This document shows, piece after piece, positions 8,932 to 17,145 of a stretch of DNA of 64,000 nt (its first letter is position 1; each line of letters begins with the position of its first letter). The stretch is taken from contig JAJDYI010000066.1 of the NCBI GenBank assembly GCA_022825235.1, positions 1-64,000 of the forward strand. The letters run 5' to 3'. Under the pieces are notes generated by a model. That model ran no database searches. It had not been told where the DNA came from and worked only from the letters and a program-made list of their open reading frames with translations. This DNA comes from Alphaproteobacteria bacterium (GTDB lineage: Bacteria; Pseudomonadota; Alphaproteobacteria; TMED109). The position numbers were made by a program, and so were the translations under genes.

Positions 8932-9354
8932 TCACCGGATGCCGTTCGCCCGCTGGAGTTCGCGGACATAGGCCACGATCGCCGCCACGTCGTCCCGGGT
9001 CAGCCCCTCGACCGGCGGCATGTCCCCGAAAGTCCAGTGGTGGGCCCGTACACCCCGGGCCACTGCGCGCTGGAACGATTCGTCGTCATGATGCCCGGGC
9101 TCGTAGAGGACGTGGACCAGCGGCGGCGCAATCCCGTCCTGCCCGGCGGCGTTCCGGCCGTGGCAGGACACGCAGTTGGCTTCGTAGGACCTCTGCCCGA
9201 GTTGCGCGTCGGCCGAAAGGGCGTCGGGGACATTGACGGTCACGATGGGCGGCCCGCTGCCGGCGCTGTCGGCGGCGGCGCCGACATGGGAGTGGGCAGC
9301 CACGCCGATGGCGGCAGTCAGGACGACCGGGATTGTGGCCCGCCTCAGTGACAT
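8932..9354 (-). CDS. Monohaem c-type cytochrome, copper-module partner
   Basis: This 140-residue exported cytochrome c has a signal peptide (residues 1-27 ending in VGAAA), a haem motif CVSCH at 61-65 and a probable axial Met112 in GDMPPV. Two unusual His pairs flank the haem fold: EPGHHDD at 86-91 and VRAHHW at 102-107. Its start overlaps the last ten bases of the DUF4396 gene, so the two are translationally coupled and share the CueR-type promoter. It should act in the periplasm as an electron carrier. Because it is controlled with a copper-type regulator, a role in copper oxidation or in supporting respiration under copper stress is plausible, but that is inference. Confidence 0.85.
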   Translation of the reverse strand: MSLRRATIPVVLTAAIGVAAHSHVGAAADSAGSGPPIVTVNVPDALSADAQLGQRSYEANCVSCHGRNAAGQDGIAPPLVHVLYEPGHHDDESFQRAVARGVRAHHWTFGDMPPVEGLTRDDVAAIVAYVRELQRANGIR

Positions 9355-9791
9355 GCCTTGCCGAGTGCCTTCAGCCGCCAGTAATTGTAGGGAAGCGGGG
9401 TGATGAAGCCGGCGGCCAACATGATCGGCACGACCCACCACGTCAGCACCGCACCGCCGGTCAGCGCCCAGTCCACTGCGTTCATCATGGTCTCCATGGC
9501 GACCATCGCGATGAAGGACATACCGATTGCCGTGCGAAACGCGGGCCACAGATCCATCTGGCGAGCCAGAATCACGGTCTCGAGGGCGATCGAGGTCAGG
9601 AGTCCGTTGAAGATCGCGAGAACCATGATTGCCGGGGTTGGCCACGGAATCCCGGTGAACTGGAAGAAGGCGATGGTGCCGAAGTCGCCGACGGCGCAGC
9701 CGAGCAGGCACCAGGCCGTGTTCCTCGAAGCCCGGCGCCACGTGTGGCGGCAGTACCAGTCGATAGCGAACCTCGCGGTGACGGCGACCAT
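9345..9791 (-). CDS. DUF4396 domain membrane protein
   Basis: This membrane protein of about 148 residues matches the DUF4396 family, with a GDFGTIAFFQ segment, a Met-rich helix (AMVAMETMMNAVDW) and the family's ending (LPYNYWRLKALGKACH). About four membrane helices are visible. DUF4396 has no settled biochemical role, but members often sit by copper-handling genes; the Met, His and Cys side chains in the helices and tail could bind soft metals (inference). I prefer the ATG at 9791, with AAGGGA eight bases upstream, over an in-frame TTG at 9797. It is the first gene after the MerR-type promoter and overlaps the cytochrome c gene. Confidence 0.82.
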   Translation of the reverse strand: MVAVTARFAIDWYCRHTWRRASRNTAWCLLGCAVGDFGTIAFFQFTGIPWPTPAIMVLAIFNGLLTSIALETVILARQMDLWPAFRTAIGMSFIAMVAMETMMNAVDWALTGGAVLTWWVVPIMLAAGFITPLPYNYWRLKALGKACH

Positions 9792-9821
9792 GGCCAAGTC
9801 CCTTGCCTCGTCTTCGCCGGT

Positions 9822-9852
9822 AACCTAGTGTCTCCAGTAACTGGAGAGTCAA
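9822..9852 (-). promoter_or_regulatory. MerR/CueR-type promoter with 19-bp spacer
   Basis: Read on the minus strand, a TTGACT -35 (9847-9852) and a TAGGTT -10 (9822-9827) are separated by exactly 19 bases. The spacer holds a perfect dyad, TCTCCAG-TAA-CTGGAGA (9831-9847), overlapping the last -35 base. The overlong spacer with a central dyad is the signature of promoters untwisted by metal-bound MerR activators. It points at the DUF4396/cytochrome c pair and lies 10 bases before the regulator's own start codon. Confidence 0.9.
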
Positions 9853-9862
9853 TAGGCGGGAA

Positions 9863-10264
9863 ATGAACATTGCCGCTGCATCGAGTGCCGCCGGTCTGCC
9901 GGTGAAGACAGTCCGCTATTACGCGGATATCGGACTGGTGTCGGCGTCCTCGCGGACGGCCTCGGGATACAGAATCTATGACGAAGGCGCCGTGCGAAAG
10001 CTCGTCTTCATCCGCCGGGCGCGGGAATTCGGGTTCTCGATCGACGAATGCCGGGAACTGCTGAGCCTCTACGAGGACCAGCACCGCTCCAGTGCCGACG
10101 TGAAACGTATCGCGTCCAAGCGTCTGGGAGAGATCGCGAAGAAGCAGCGGGAACTGCAGTCGCTGCACGACGAACTCGCCCACCTGGTCGATGCCTGCAG
10201 GGGCGACGACCGGCCGGACTGTCCGATCATCGACGGCCTGGGCCACCGGCACGCCGATATGTGA
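9863..10264 (+). CDS. cueR: CueR/HmrR-type copper-responsive MerR regulator
   Basis: This 133-residue MerR-family activator has an N-terminal winged helix-turn-helix (VKTVRYYADIGLVSAS), a long dimerisation helix (about residues 75-110) and a metal loop with Cys112 and Cys120, spaced C-x7-C. The Cys numbers and the following PII are those of E. coli CueR, which binds Cu(I), Ag(I) or Au(I). GGCGGGAA precedes the ATG. It is divergent from, and shares its promoter region with, the DUF4396/cytochrome c operon, which is its probable target. No copper ATPase is seen in the window, so its regulon either lies elsewhere too or is specialised here. Confidence 0.93.
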   Translation: MNIAAASSAAGLPVKTVRYYADIGLVSASSRTASGYRIYDEGAVRKLVFIRRAREFGFSIDECRELLSLYEDQHRSSADVKRIASKRLGEIAKKQRELQSLHDELAHLVDACRGDDRPDCPIIDGLGHRHADM

Positions 10265-10521
10265 TGGCGTTCTCGTCGGCGACTCCCTGACCGCGGAACT
10301 CCTGCCACAGTCGCCGCCATCGGGCGGCATCGCGGGTCGACTGTTTGCTTCCCGGCGTCACTCGCCCGGCGGGGACAGTGCGTGCGGCGGCCTCGCGCAG
10401 CCGTGCCTCCCGCTTGGCGGACGGCTGCTCGGTCGGGCTCGGGTCAGGGCAGCAGAACGGCCGGCGGACGAGCCCGGGCGCACGCCACGAGCCTTCTTCC
10501 AGGCGGGCCGGGTCCGGTGCC

Positions 10522-10539
10522 GGTAGCCGCCCGGCTACC
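10522..10539. terminator. Possible hairpin terminator after the histidine kinase gene
   Basis: GGTAGCC and GGCTACC form a 7-bp stem with a 4-base loop, six bases past the minus-strand kinase stop codon. No T-tract follows, so it may be an RNA 3' end stabiliser rather than an intrinsic terminator. Confidence 0.35.
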
Positions 10540-10545
10540 TCCGGG

Positions 10546-11934
10546 TCAGACCGACAGCTTCAGCAGGAAGCGCGTGCCGGACGGCGAGGTACTCCCAAGC
10601 TCGAATGTGCCGCCGTGTGCAGCCATGATCTCCCGGACGATGATCAAGCCCAATCCGTGCGCGTTCACCACCGTGTCCGCAAACGGCCGTTCGAAGAACG
10701 CTCGGACCTCTTCCTGCAGGCCGGGACCATTGTCTTCGACCTCGATCAGAACGTGGTTCGGCCGCCGGCGGGCCCGCACAGAAACCTTGCCGCCATCGGG
10801 CATCGCGTCGGTGGCGTTCTGCGCCAGGTTGAGCAGTGCGCGGAACAGCTCCGCCTGATCGGCTTCGACGACCAAGTCGCCGGGTACATCGATCAGGAAG
10901 TCGACACGTCCCTCGTGGATGGCTGCTACCGAATCCCCCACTTCCACGGCGATTTCGCGCAATCGCGTCGGGGCCAGCGTGATCGGCGTGCCGCCGAAGC
11001 GGTGATAATCGAGCGTACGGGTGCAGATCTGAACTGCACGTTCCACGGCCTTGACCAGCAGCGGGACCAATTTCCGGACGCCCGGATCCTGAGCCGCCTT
11101 GATCTGGTCCGACGCCACCGCGGCGGTCTGCAGGACGTTGCGCAGGTCATGGTTGATCCGGCTCACGGACGCTCCGAGGGCGGCTTCACGATCACGGCGG
11201 TGCAGCAACGCTCGCAGACTGCTCTGCATCGAAAGCACCCCGCGCTCCAGGTCACCGATTTCGTCACGCCGGTCCGACGTCTTGACTGTCGTGTCCACGT
11301 CGTCCGGATTACGCGCGAACCAGGCCAGCCGTTCGATAATCGCGGTGACGGGCCGGACGAACTGGTGTTGCAGGACGAAGAATAGGAGGACGCCCACGGC
11401 AATGAATGGGGCAATTGCGCTGGCGCCAATCCTGAGCGAATGCTGCCACATGGCTTCTGCGAGCGGCGCCTCAGGTGCAACCACCTCGATCACGACGCTC
11501 GGGTACTGCTCGGCCGGGCCCACGATCCGGAGGATTCGCCCGCGGCCGTTGATCAGCGTGTCGAATGCGTGGCGCACGCGGCCTGGCCACGAGATGGCGG
11601 CCGGCCGCACTGTCTTGTCGACGGCCGTCGGCGTGGAGCCGATGACCAGCGTCGATGTGTCTCCGGTCCGAAGAATCACGGCCTGCGTCTCTGTGAACGC
11701 GAGCAAGCGCTGCCGCAAGTCGGGGTCGAGTTCGCCCTCGGATACGACCTGGACGACCCTGACCGTGTCATACGCACCGCGAAGCTGATCCTCGATCTCC
11801 GACAACCAGAACGCCGACACCGACGTCACGTACGACGCCGCCGCCCATAGCGCCGCGAAGGCCAGCGTGTGCTGGAGAACCCGCGCTGTCAGCGACCGAC
11901 GTGCGCGGCGCCGGCCGCCCGTCCCCGTCGCCAC
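10546..11934 (-). CDS. Orphan sensor histidine kinase
   Basis: This membrane sensor kinase of about 462 residues has a first membrane helix near residues 20-45, a periplasmic sensing domain to about 170, a second helix (about 172-192), a HAMP-like linker, and a phosphoacceptor helix with the histidine in RINHDLRNVL near 262. The catalytic domain follows, with N box (NLAQNATDA), G1 (DNGPGL) and G2 (GLGLIIVREI). The HDLRN H-box is less common than HELRTP. No response regulator adjoins it. I use the GTG one base after the upstream stop codon; a TTG at 11943 would overlap that gene. Tight coupling to the disulfide reductase hints at a redox or metal cue, but the ligand is unknown. Confidence 0.85.
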   Translation of the reverse strand: MATGTGGRRRARRSLTARVLQHTLAFAALWAAASYVTSVSAFWLSEIEDQLRGAYDTVRVVQVVSEGELDPDLRQRLLAFTETQAVILRTGDTSTLVIGSTPTAVDKTVRPAAISWPGRVRHAFDTLINGRGRILRIVGPAEQYPSVVIEVVAPEAPLAEAMWQHSLRIGASAIAPFIAVGVLLFFVLQHQFVRPVTAIIERLAWFARNPDDVDTTVKTSDRRDEIGDLERGVLSMQSSLRALLHRRDREAALGASVSRINHDLRNVLQTAAVASDQIKAAQDPGVRKLVPLLVKAVERAVQICTRTLDYHRFGGTPITLAPTRLREIAVEVGDSVAAIHEGRVDFLIDVPGDLVVEADQAELFRALLNLAQNATDAMPDGGKVSVRARRRPNHVLIEVEDNGPGLQEEVRAFFERPFADTVVNAHGLGLIIVREIMAAHGGTFELGSTSPSGTRFLLKLSV

Positions 11935-11935
11935 T

Positions 11936-13369
11936 TCACCCAAGGCGCGTCAGGAGGCCCACGATCTTCCGGGTGCGCGGTCCGAACAGCGCCGGCGTGA
12001 AGTACGACCCGGCAACCTGCTTGCTGATCTCGCCGCGGGTAGGGTACGGCAGGATGGCGCTGGTCATCTGCCCGATCTTCATCCGGTGGGTCGCCATCAG
12101 GCACCAGGGCTGAATCAGTTCGCCGGCGTGGGCACCGACCATGCTCGCCCCGACCACGCGACCGCGGTGCACGATGACCTTGATCAGGCCCTCGGTCTCG
12201 CGCTCCGCCCGGAATCGATCGTTGCCGCCCACCGGCATCTCCACCACCCGCACCCGGTCACCGAACCGCTCGCGAGCGGCCGGTTCGTTGAGTCCGACCT
12301 GAGCGATCTCGGGGTCGGTGTAGGTGACCCAGGGCGCTGCCGCCTCGTTGACCCGCGCGGGCAGCCGGAACAGGGCCCGGCGCACGACGATGCCGGCGTG
12401 ATACCCCGCGATGTGGGTGAACTGCAGTCGGCCGATCACGTCACCGATCGCGTAGACACGCCGATTGGACGTGCGCAACCCGTCGTCGACCTCGATTCCC
12501 CTCCGATGGCATCGAATTCCCGCTGCATCGAGATTCAGGTCCCCGACGTTGGCGCGCCGGCCGGCCGCCACCAGCAGATGGGTACCGGTCACCTCGCGGG
12601 TGCTGTCCGCATCCTCCACGGTGAGACGAATTCCACCCTCCGCCCTCGCTACCGACGTCACGGCAGCGCCTTCGATGACCGTGATGCCTTCCTGCTCAAA
12701 CCGCCGCGCCACGACCTGGGCCAGATCGGGATCGTCGCGGTGCAGCAGCCGGGCACGCTCCACCACCGTCACCTCGCAGCCGAGGCGTCGGTGCGCCTGC
12801 GCCAGCTCGCAGCCGATGGGGCCGCCGCCCAGTACCAGCAGGTGATCCGGGCGCACGTCATTGTCGAAAATGGTCTCGTTCGTGAAGTACGGCACCTCGT
12901 CCAAACCCGGCACGGGAGGAACGATCGGCGAGGAGCCCGTCGCGATAACGAACCGCTTCGCGCGGATCCGGATCGGCCCCGCCTGCACCTGATCCCGCCC
13001 CGTGAAGGCCGCCGTCTCCCGTAGCACGGTCGCGCCGAGACCTTCGAAACGCTCCTGCGAATCGTGTGGCGCGATGTCGGCGATGACGCCCTGCACGTGA
13101 TCTCGGACGCGCGGGAAGTCGGCGTTCGGGGCCCCTGCAGCGACCCCGAACCTGGCGGCGTGGCGGGCGGCATGCGCGGCATGCGCCGCCGCGATCAGGG
13201 ACTTGGATGGCACGCAGCCGTAGTTGAGGCAATCGCCACCCATCCTGCCGCGCTCGATCAGGACGGTATCGACGCCAAGCTGGGCAGCAGCGGCCGCCAC
13301 GCTCAAACCGCCTGAGCCCGCGCCGATGATGCACAGGTACGGGTACAACGTCGTATCGGAAGAAGTCAT
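11936..13369 (-). CDS. FAD-dependent pyridine nucleotide-disulfide oxidoreductase (MerA/Lpd-like)
   Basis: This 477-residue flavoenzyme belongs to the group containing dihydrolipoyl dehydrogenase, glutathione reductase and mercuric reductase. It has an FAD motif GAGSGG near residue 15, the redox disulfide GGDCLNYGCVPSK near 45, an NAD(P) motif VLGGGPIGCE, an ATG motif (IATGSSP), the second FAD site (YAIGDVIG) and a C-terminal dimerisation domain. Instead of the His-Glu pair of Lpd it shows PYPTRGE, as in the MerA-like YkgC/RclA group, so it is unlikely to serve a dehydrogenase complex. The MerA N-terminal metal domain and C-terminal Cys pair are absent. Either ATG 13369 or 13381 could start it. 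The kinase gene follows directly. Confidence 0.87.
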   Translation of the reverse strand: MTSSDTTLYPYLCIIGAGSGGLSVAAAAAQLGVDTVLIERGRMGGDCLNYGCVPSKSLIAAAHAAHAARHAARFGVAAGAPNADFPRVRDHVQGVIADIAPHDSQERFEGLGATVLRETAAFTGRDQVQAGPIRIRAKRFVIATGSSPIVPPVPGLDEVPYFTNETIFDNDVRPDHLLVLGGGPIGCELAQAHRRLGCEVTVVERARLLHRDDPDLAQVVARRFEQEGITVIEGAAVTSVARAEGGIRLTVEDADSTREVTGTHLLVAAGRRANVGDLNLDAAGIRCHRRGIEVDDGLRTSNRRVYAIGDVIGRLQFTHIAGYHAGIVVRRALFRLPARVNEAAAPWVTYTDPEIAQVGLNEPAARERFGDRVRVVEMPVGGNDRFRAERETEGLIKVIVHRGRVVGASMVGAHAGELIQPWCLMATHRMKIGQMTSAILPYPTRGEISKQVAGSYFTPALFGPRTRKIVGLLTRLG

Positions 13370-13796
13370 CACACTCAGCATGTCCAATTGGCTATGTGAT
13401 CGCGCTCCCTCGCACCATAATCCCGGCCCACGCATCGCGCGATTCCTGAGAACGTCGTGTCATCCGTCATCGGTCAGGGAACACGTCATTCCACAAGACG
13501 TAGTGCTTTCCATGAACGAAGGCCAAGGTGCGGTCGCGACAGCTGGAATGCGCAGCCTGGATAGCGGTCCACGTACCGGCGCCGGCCCGATGCGGGGCTG
13601 GGGGCCGGCCACAGTGCGCATCCGTTCCGACGTCCGCACCGCAACGGCTCCGCCCGTTGAAATTCCGGTCAGGCAGCCGAATCGCGGCCGCGCGGGCCAC
13701 CGTCAGGTCAGGGCGAATTACCGGCTCCTATACTGCCGGACGCGCGCTGGAACCCGCGCCGACCCCCATGTCCCGTTCATTCCGAGGAAGGCAACC
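13370..13796. other. Divergent intergenic region
   Basis: This region separates the divergent flavoprotein and aldehyde dehydrogenase genes and must hold both promoters, but I cannot assign reliable hexamers or operators. An open frame running in from 13224 lacks a ribosome binding site and family similarity before base 13797, so it is not counted as coding. Confidence 0.4.
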
Positions 13797-15284
13797 ATGG
13801 CCGAGCTTCAGAAATACCAGATGCACGTTGGAGGCGAATGGGTGGATCCTCTGTCGGGCGAGTGGCTGGAAACCGATAACCCGTTTGACGGCAAGCCCTG
13901 GGCGTTGATCCCCCGGGGCAACGCGGACGACGCGAACCGCGCGGTTGCCGCGGCACGGAGCGCGTTCACGGACGGCGAGTGGCCGCGCATGAATGCGACG
14001 GAGCGCGGCCACCTGCTCCGTCGGCTCGGCGACCTCATCGCCCGCGATGCCGACCGGCTCGCCGCGACCGAGGTGCAGGACAACGGCAAGCTGATCGCCG
14101 AAATGCGGGGCCAGCTCCGGTACGTGCCCCAGTGGTACTACTACTTCGGCGGACTCGCCGACAAGGTGGAAGGCGCCGTGATCCCGTCCGACAAACCCGA
14201 CATGTTCAATTACACCCGCCACGAACCGCTCGGCGTGGTGGTCGCAATCACGGCCTGGAATTCCCCGCTGCTGCTCACCGCCTACAAGCTGGCACCCGCC
14301 CTTGCGGCCGGCAACACGGTCGTTTTGAAGCCCTCCGAATTCACCTCTGCCTCCGCACTCGAGTTCGTCAAGCTCGTGGAAGAAGCCGGGTTTCCGCCCG
14401 GCGTCGTCAACGTGGCCACCGGCTACGGTCGCGAGGTCGGCGAAGCGCTCATCTCGCACCCCGATGTCGCAAAGGTCGCCTTCACGGGCGGCAGCACCAC
14501 TGGGCGACATGTCTACGAGACCGCCGCGGGCGGGCTCAAGCGTGTCACGCTGGAACTCGGCGGGAAGTCGCCGAACATCGTCTTCGAGGACGCGGATATC
14601 GAGGATGCTGTCAAGGGGGCCATTTCCGGAATCTTTGCTGCCTCTGGCCAGACCTGTGTTGCAGGCTCTCGCCTGCTGCTGCAGGAGCGGGTCCACGACG
14701 AGTTCGTCGACCGGCTCCTGGAGACTGCCAAGACCGCGCGCATGGGAAACCCAATGGACATGGACACCCAGGTCGGTCCCGTGACGACTCCGCCACAGTT
14801 CGACAAGGTGCTGAATTACATTGCGATCGCCAAGGACGAAGGGGCCAGCTGCCTGCTGGGCGGGCGGGCCGCCCAGCGGCCGGAATGCGGGGACGGCTGG
14901 TTCGTGGAGCCCACGATCTTCGACGACGTCACCAACGACATGCGCATCGCGCAGGAAGAGGTCTTCGGGCCTGTACTCTCCATCCTCCGCTTCAGCGACG
15001 AAGACGAGGCCGTCGCGATCGCAAACGACGTCATGTATGGCCTCGCGGCCGGTATCTGGACCCAGAACGTCCGGCGGTCGATTACCGTCGCCGAGCGCCT
15101 CCAGGCCGGTACTGTCTGGGTCAACACGTACCGTGCCGTCAGCTTCATGTCGCCCTTCGGGGGGTACAAGATGAGCGGTCTCGGGCGGGAGAATGGTGCC
15201 GACGCCATTCGCGAGTACCTGCAGACGAAGAGCATCTGGATCAGCACGGCGAGCGAAGTTCCCAATCCTTTCGTGCTGCGCTGA
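13797..15284 (+). CDS. NAD(P)-dependent aldehyde dehydrogenase
   Basis: This 495-residue aldehyde dehydrogenase oxidises an aldehyde to the acid in the cytoplasm. The oxyanion asparagine lies in TAWNSPLLL, the general base Glu253 in LELGGKSPN, and the nucleophile Cys287 in GQTCVAGSR. The Rossmann segment FTGGSTTGRHV and the late FGGYKMSGLGRENG are also present. AGGAAGG stands five to six bases before the ATG, which settles the start. It resembles broad-specificity ALDH-type enzymes (betaine, hydroxymuconic or carnitine-related aldehydes); the substrate is not determined. It converges on the decayed ABC ATPase. Confidence 0.93.
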   Translation: MAELQKYQMHVGGEWVDPLSGEWLETDNPFDGKPWALIPRGNADDANRAVAAARSAFTDGEWPRMNATERGHLLRRLGDLIARDADRLAATEVQDNGKLIAEMRGQLRYVPQWYYYFGGLADKVEGAVIPSDKPDMFNYTRHEPLGVVVAITAWNSPLLLTAYKLAPALAAGNTVVLKPSEFTSASALEFVKLVEEAGFPPGVVNVATGYGREVGEALISHPDVAKVAFTGGSTTGRHVYETAAGGLKRVTLELGGKSPNIVFEDADIEDAVKGAISGIFAASGQTCVAGSRLLLQERVHDEFVDRLLETAKTARMGNPMDMDTQVGPVTTPPQFDKVLNYIAIAKDEGASCLLGGRAAQRPECGDGWFVEPTIFDDVTNDMRIAQEEVFGPVLSILRFSDEDEAVAIANDVMYGLAAGIWTQNVRRSITVAERLQAGTVWVNTYRAVSFMSPFGGYKMSGLGRENGADAIREYLQTKSIWISTASEVPNPFVLR

Positions 15285-15434
15285 GTCGGGGCGAAGCAGA
15301 TTCCCCGCAACCGGCCGGCGCCGCACGGAGCGCATGATCCGGCATGCTCGTGGGCCTTGCCGCTGGAGCCGTCGTCACGGCGGGCGGAGCCGCCGCGCCG
15401 CCATCAGTGCCGTGAATTCGGACCCCGTGGCCTC

Positions 15435-16075
15435 CGCAGTGCGGCGATGGGCAAGGCCGCACCGTCGCGCATGATGGAAGCCCGGTCGGTCACCGCAATG
15501 ACCTCCGACTGCTCGTGCGTGATCAGGATGGCCGCCTTGGCCCGCCGGGCGAGCCTGCGGAGCACGCGGCACAACCTTCGGCTTGTCCTGGAGTAGGCAC
15601 GCTGGTCGGTTCGTCCAGGACCTCGGCCCCGCGATACAGAGCCTTCAGGATCCCCACCCGTTACCGCGGGCCGACAGGCAATCCTCCGGGGGAACTGTCC
15701 ATAGGCACCTGCAGGGCGAACTCGCGCGCGAGCATTGCCAATTGCCGCCGGACCCGGGGCACCCCACCCCGCAGCGTGCCGGCCGCCTGTGTCCATATCA
15801 CGTTGTCGATCGCCTTCCACGTCTCCACCAACAAGAAGTGTGGAGGATCATGCCGGTCCCGGCAGCGATTGCATCCGCGCGGCACGTCGGGGCGATCACG
15901 CGGCCCGACATCAGGACCCGGCCTCGATCGGCGCGCTGAAATCCGTACAAGATGTTCATCAGGGTGGTCTTGCTGGCGCCGATCTCGCCAACCAGACCGT
16001 GCTCGGTCCCGGGCAACACGCCCGAATGCAAGCCGCGGCTGGAATGCGGGCGGCCAAACCACTTGTTCATGGCGC
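15435..16075 (-). pseudogene. Decayed BMP-type ABC transporter ATPase
   Basis: Pieces of one sugar/nucleoside-type ABC ATPase lie in successive frames. Near 15955-16010 a Walker A reads GEIGASKTTLMN, where the family has GENGAGKSTLMN. The frame then shifts near 15840 to a Q-loop-region fragment (LLVETWKAIDNVIW). A signature region (LPVGPR, stop, RVGILKALYRG) is broken by a TAA at 15661-15663, and Walker B is shortened to EVLDEPTS. After another shift near 15585 a switch-region fragment (AAILITHEQSEVIAVTDR) follows. The second ATPase half and both permeases are absent. It sits directly downstream of an intact BMP binding protein gene on the same strand, its natural operon partner. Several independent lesions argue against sequencing error. 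Confidence 0.88.
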
Positions 16076-16143
16076 GCCACTCGACGGCGGGCGCGCCCTC
16101 CCGCCGCAGCCACCGCTCTGTCTTGCGAGTGTGGGCAGTACCG

Positions 16144-17145
16144 CTACCGCGCGGGACAGGTAGCGTGGGCGACGTAGTCGTGGACCCGTATCTCTCCGCT
16201 CCTGATCGCCACCACTGCCCGCTCCGCGGCAGCCTGCATCGCGGAAGAGATTAGCGCGCGGTTGAATTCGTCCAACGCCCACCCGATGCCGCCTTCGTCG
16301 AGCCCGAGCGCACGGGTGCCTGCCCGCCAGACACCCTGGCGTGCGGCATCGAAGACGTCGTAGGCCGCCACATCGACGCGCTTCAGCATCGAGGTCAGCA
16401 CGTGGCCGGGATGCAGGTGATTCTGGTTCGAATCGACCCCGATCCCCAGCCTGCCAGCGTCCGCCGCCGCCTGCAGCACGCCGAGACCGGTGGTACCTGC
16501 GGCATGGAAGACGACGTCAGCCCCCCGATCAAACTGAGACCTCGCCAGTTCCGCCCCCTTGACGGGGTCGTTCCACGCGGCGGCGGTGGTGCCGGTCATA
16601 TTCTGGAAGACCTGAACGCCGGGTCTCGCATACTGGGCTCCCATCACGTAACCGCACGCAAATCTACGGATGAGCGGAACATCCATGCCGCCGACAAATC
16701 CCACCTTGCCAGTCTGACTGGCCATGGCCGCCAGAATGCCCACAACAAAGGCGCCTTCGTGTTCCCTGAACACGATGGACTGCACATTCGGCTGGTCTAC
16801 CACCGCATCGATGATGGCAAACCGGGTCTCCGGGAACTGGGGGGCCACCTCTTCCATGGCGGGCGCGTACTGGAATCCAACCGCCAGAACCGGGTCGAAA
16901 CCCTGACGGGCAAAGGTCCGCAAGGCCTGTGCCCGCTGAGACTCGGTCTTGGCCTCAAAGTCTCGGAACTCGATGCCTGTATCGGCGGTGAACTGCCGGG
17001 CGCCGTTCCAGACACCTTCATTGAACGACTTGTCGAATTTGCCGCCGAGGTCATAGAGGACTCCCGGCTTGATGTCGGCGGCATGGATCGGAGAGCAGGC
17101 CAGTACCAGTGTCAGTACGAGCCCGGCTAGACCTTGATAATTCAC
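16144..17145 (-). CDS. BMP-family ABC transporter substrate-binding protein (orphaned)
   Basis: This exported binding protein of 333 residues belongs to the BMP/Med (PnrA-like) family, which delivers nucleosides or related compounds to an ABC importer. The mature start shows the family signature LYDLGGKFDKSFNEGVWNGA, and later GFVGGMDVPLIRRFACGY and an IGVDSNQN motif are visible. The GTG at 17145 is chosen because GGGGG precedes it and a signal peptide follows at once. The peptide ends either at an imperfect lipobox (VLAC) or at an IHA-AD site. The frame is intact although its ATPase is a pseudogene and permeases are missing, so it may be newly orphaned or serve a transporter elsewhere. Confidence 0.88.
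   Translation of the reverse strand: MNYQGLAGLVLTLVLACSPIHAADIKPGVLYDLGGKFDKSFNEGVWNGARQFTADTGIEFRDFEAKTESQRAQALRTFARQGFDPVLAVGFQYAPAMEEVAPQFPETRFAIIDAVVDQPNVQSIVFREHEGAFVVGILAAMASQTGKVGFVGGMDVPLIRRFACGYVMGAQYARPGVQVFQNMTGTTAAAWNDPVKGAELARSQFDRGADVVFHAAGTTGLGVLQAAADAGRLGIGVDSNQNHLHPGHVLTSMLKRVDVAAYDVFDAARQGVWRAGTRALGLDEGGIGWALDEFNRALISSAMQAAAERAVVAIRSGEIRVHDYVAHATCPAR

Noticed and set aside
10265-10545. Short frames downstream of the CueR-like gene
   Set aside because: No ribosome binding site or recognisable domain; the region is better read as intergenic between convergent genes.
11867-13024. Long plus-strand frames opposite the flavoprotein and other genes
   Set aside because: They lie antisense to well-supported genes, are rich in Arg/His/Pro and match no family; they are composition artefacts of high GC.
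13224-13796. Long N-terminal extension of the aldehyde dehydrogenase
   Set aside because: The extension has no family similarity, and AGGAAGG just before 13797 marks the real start.
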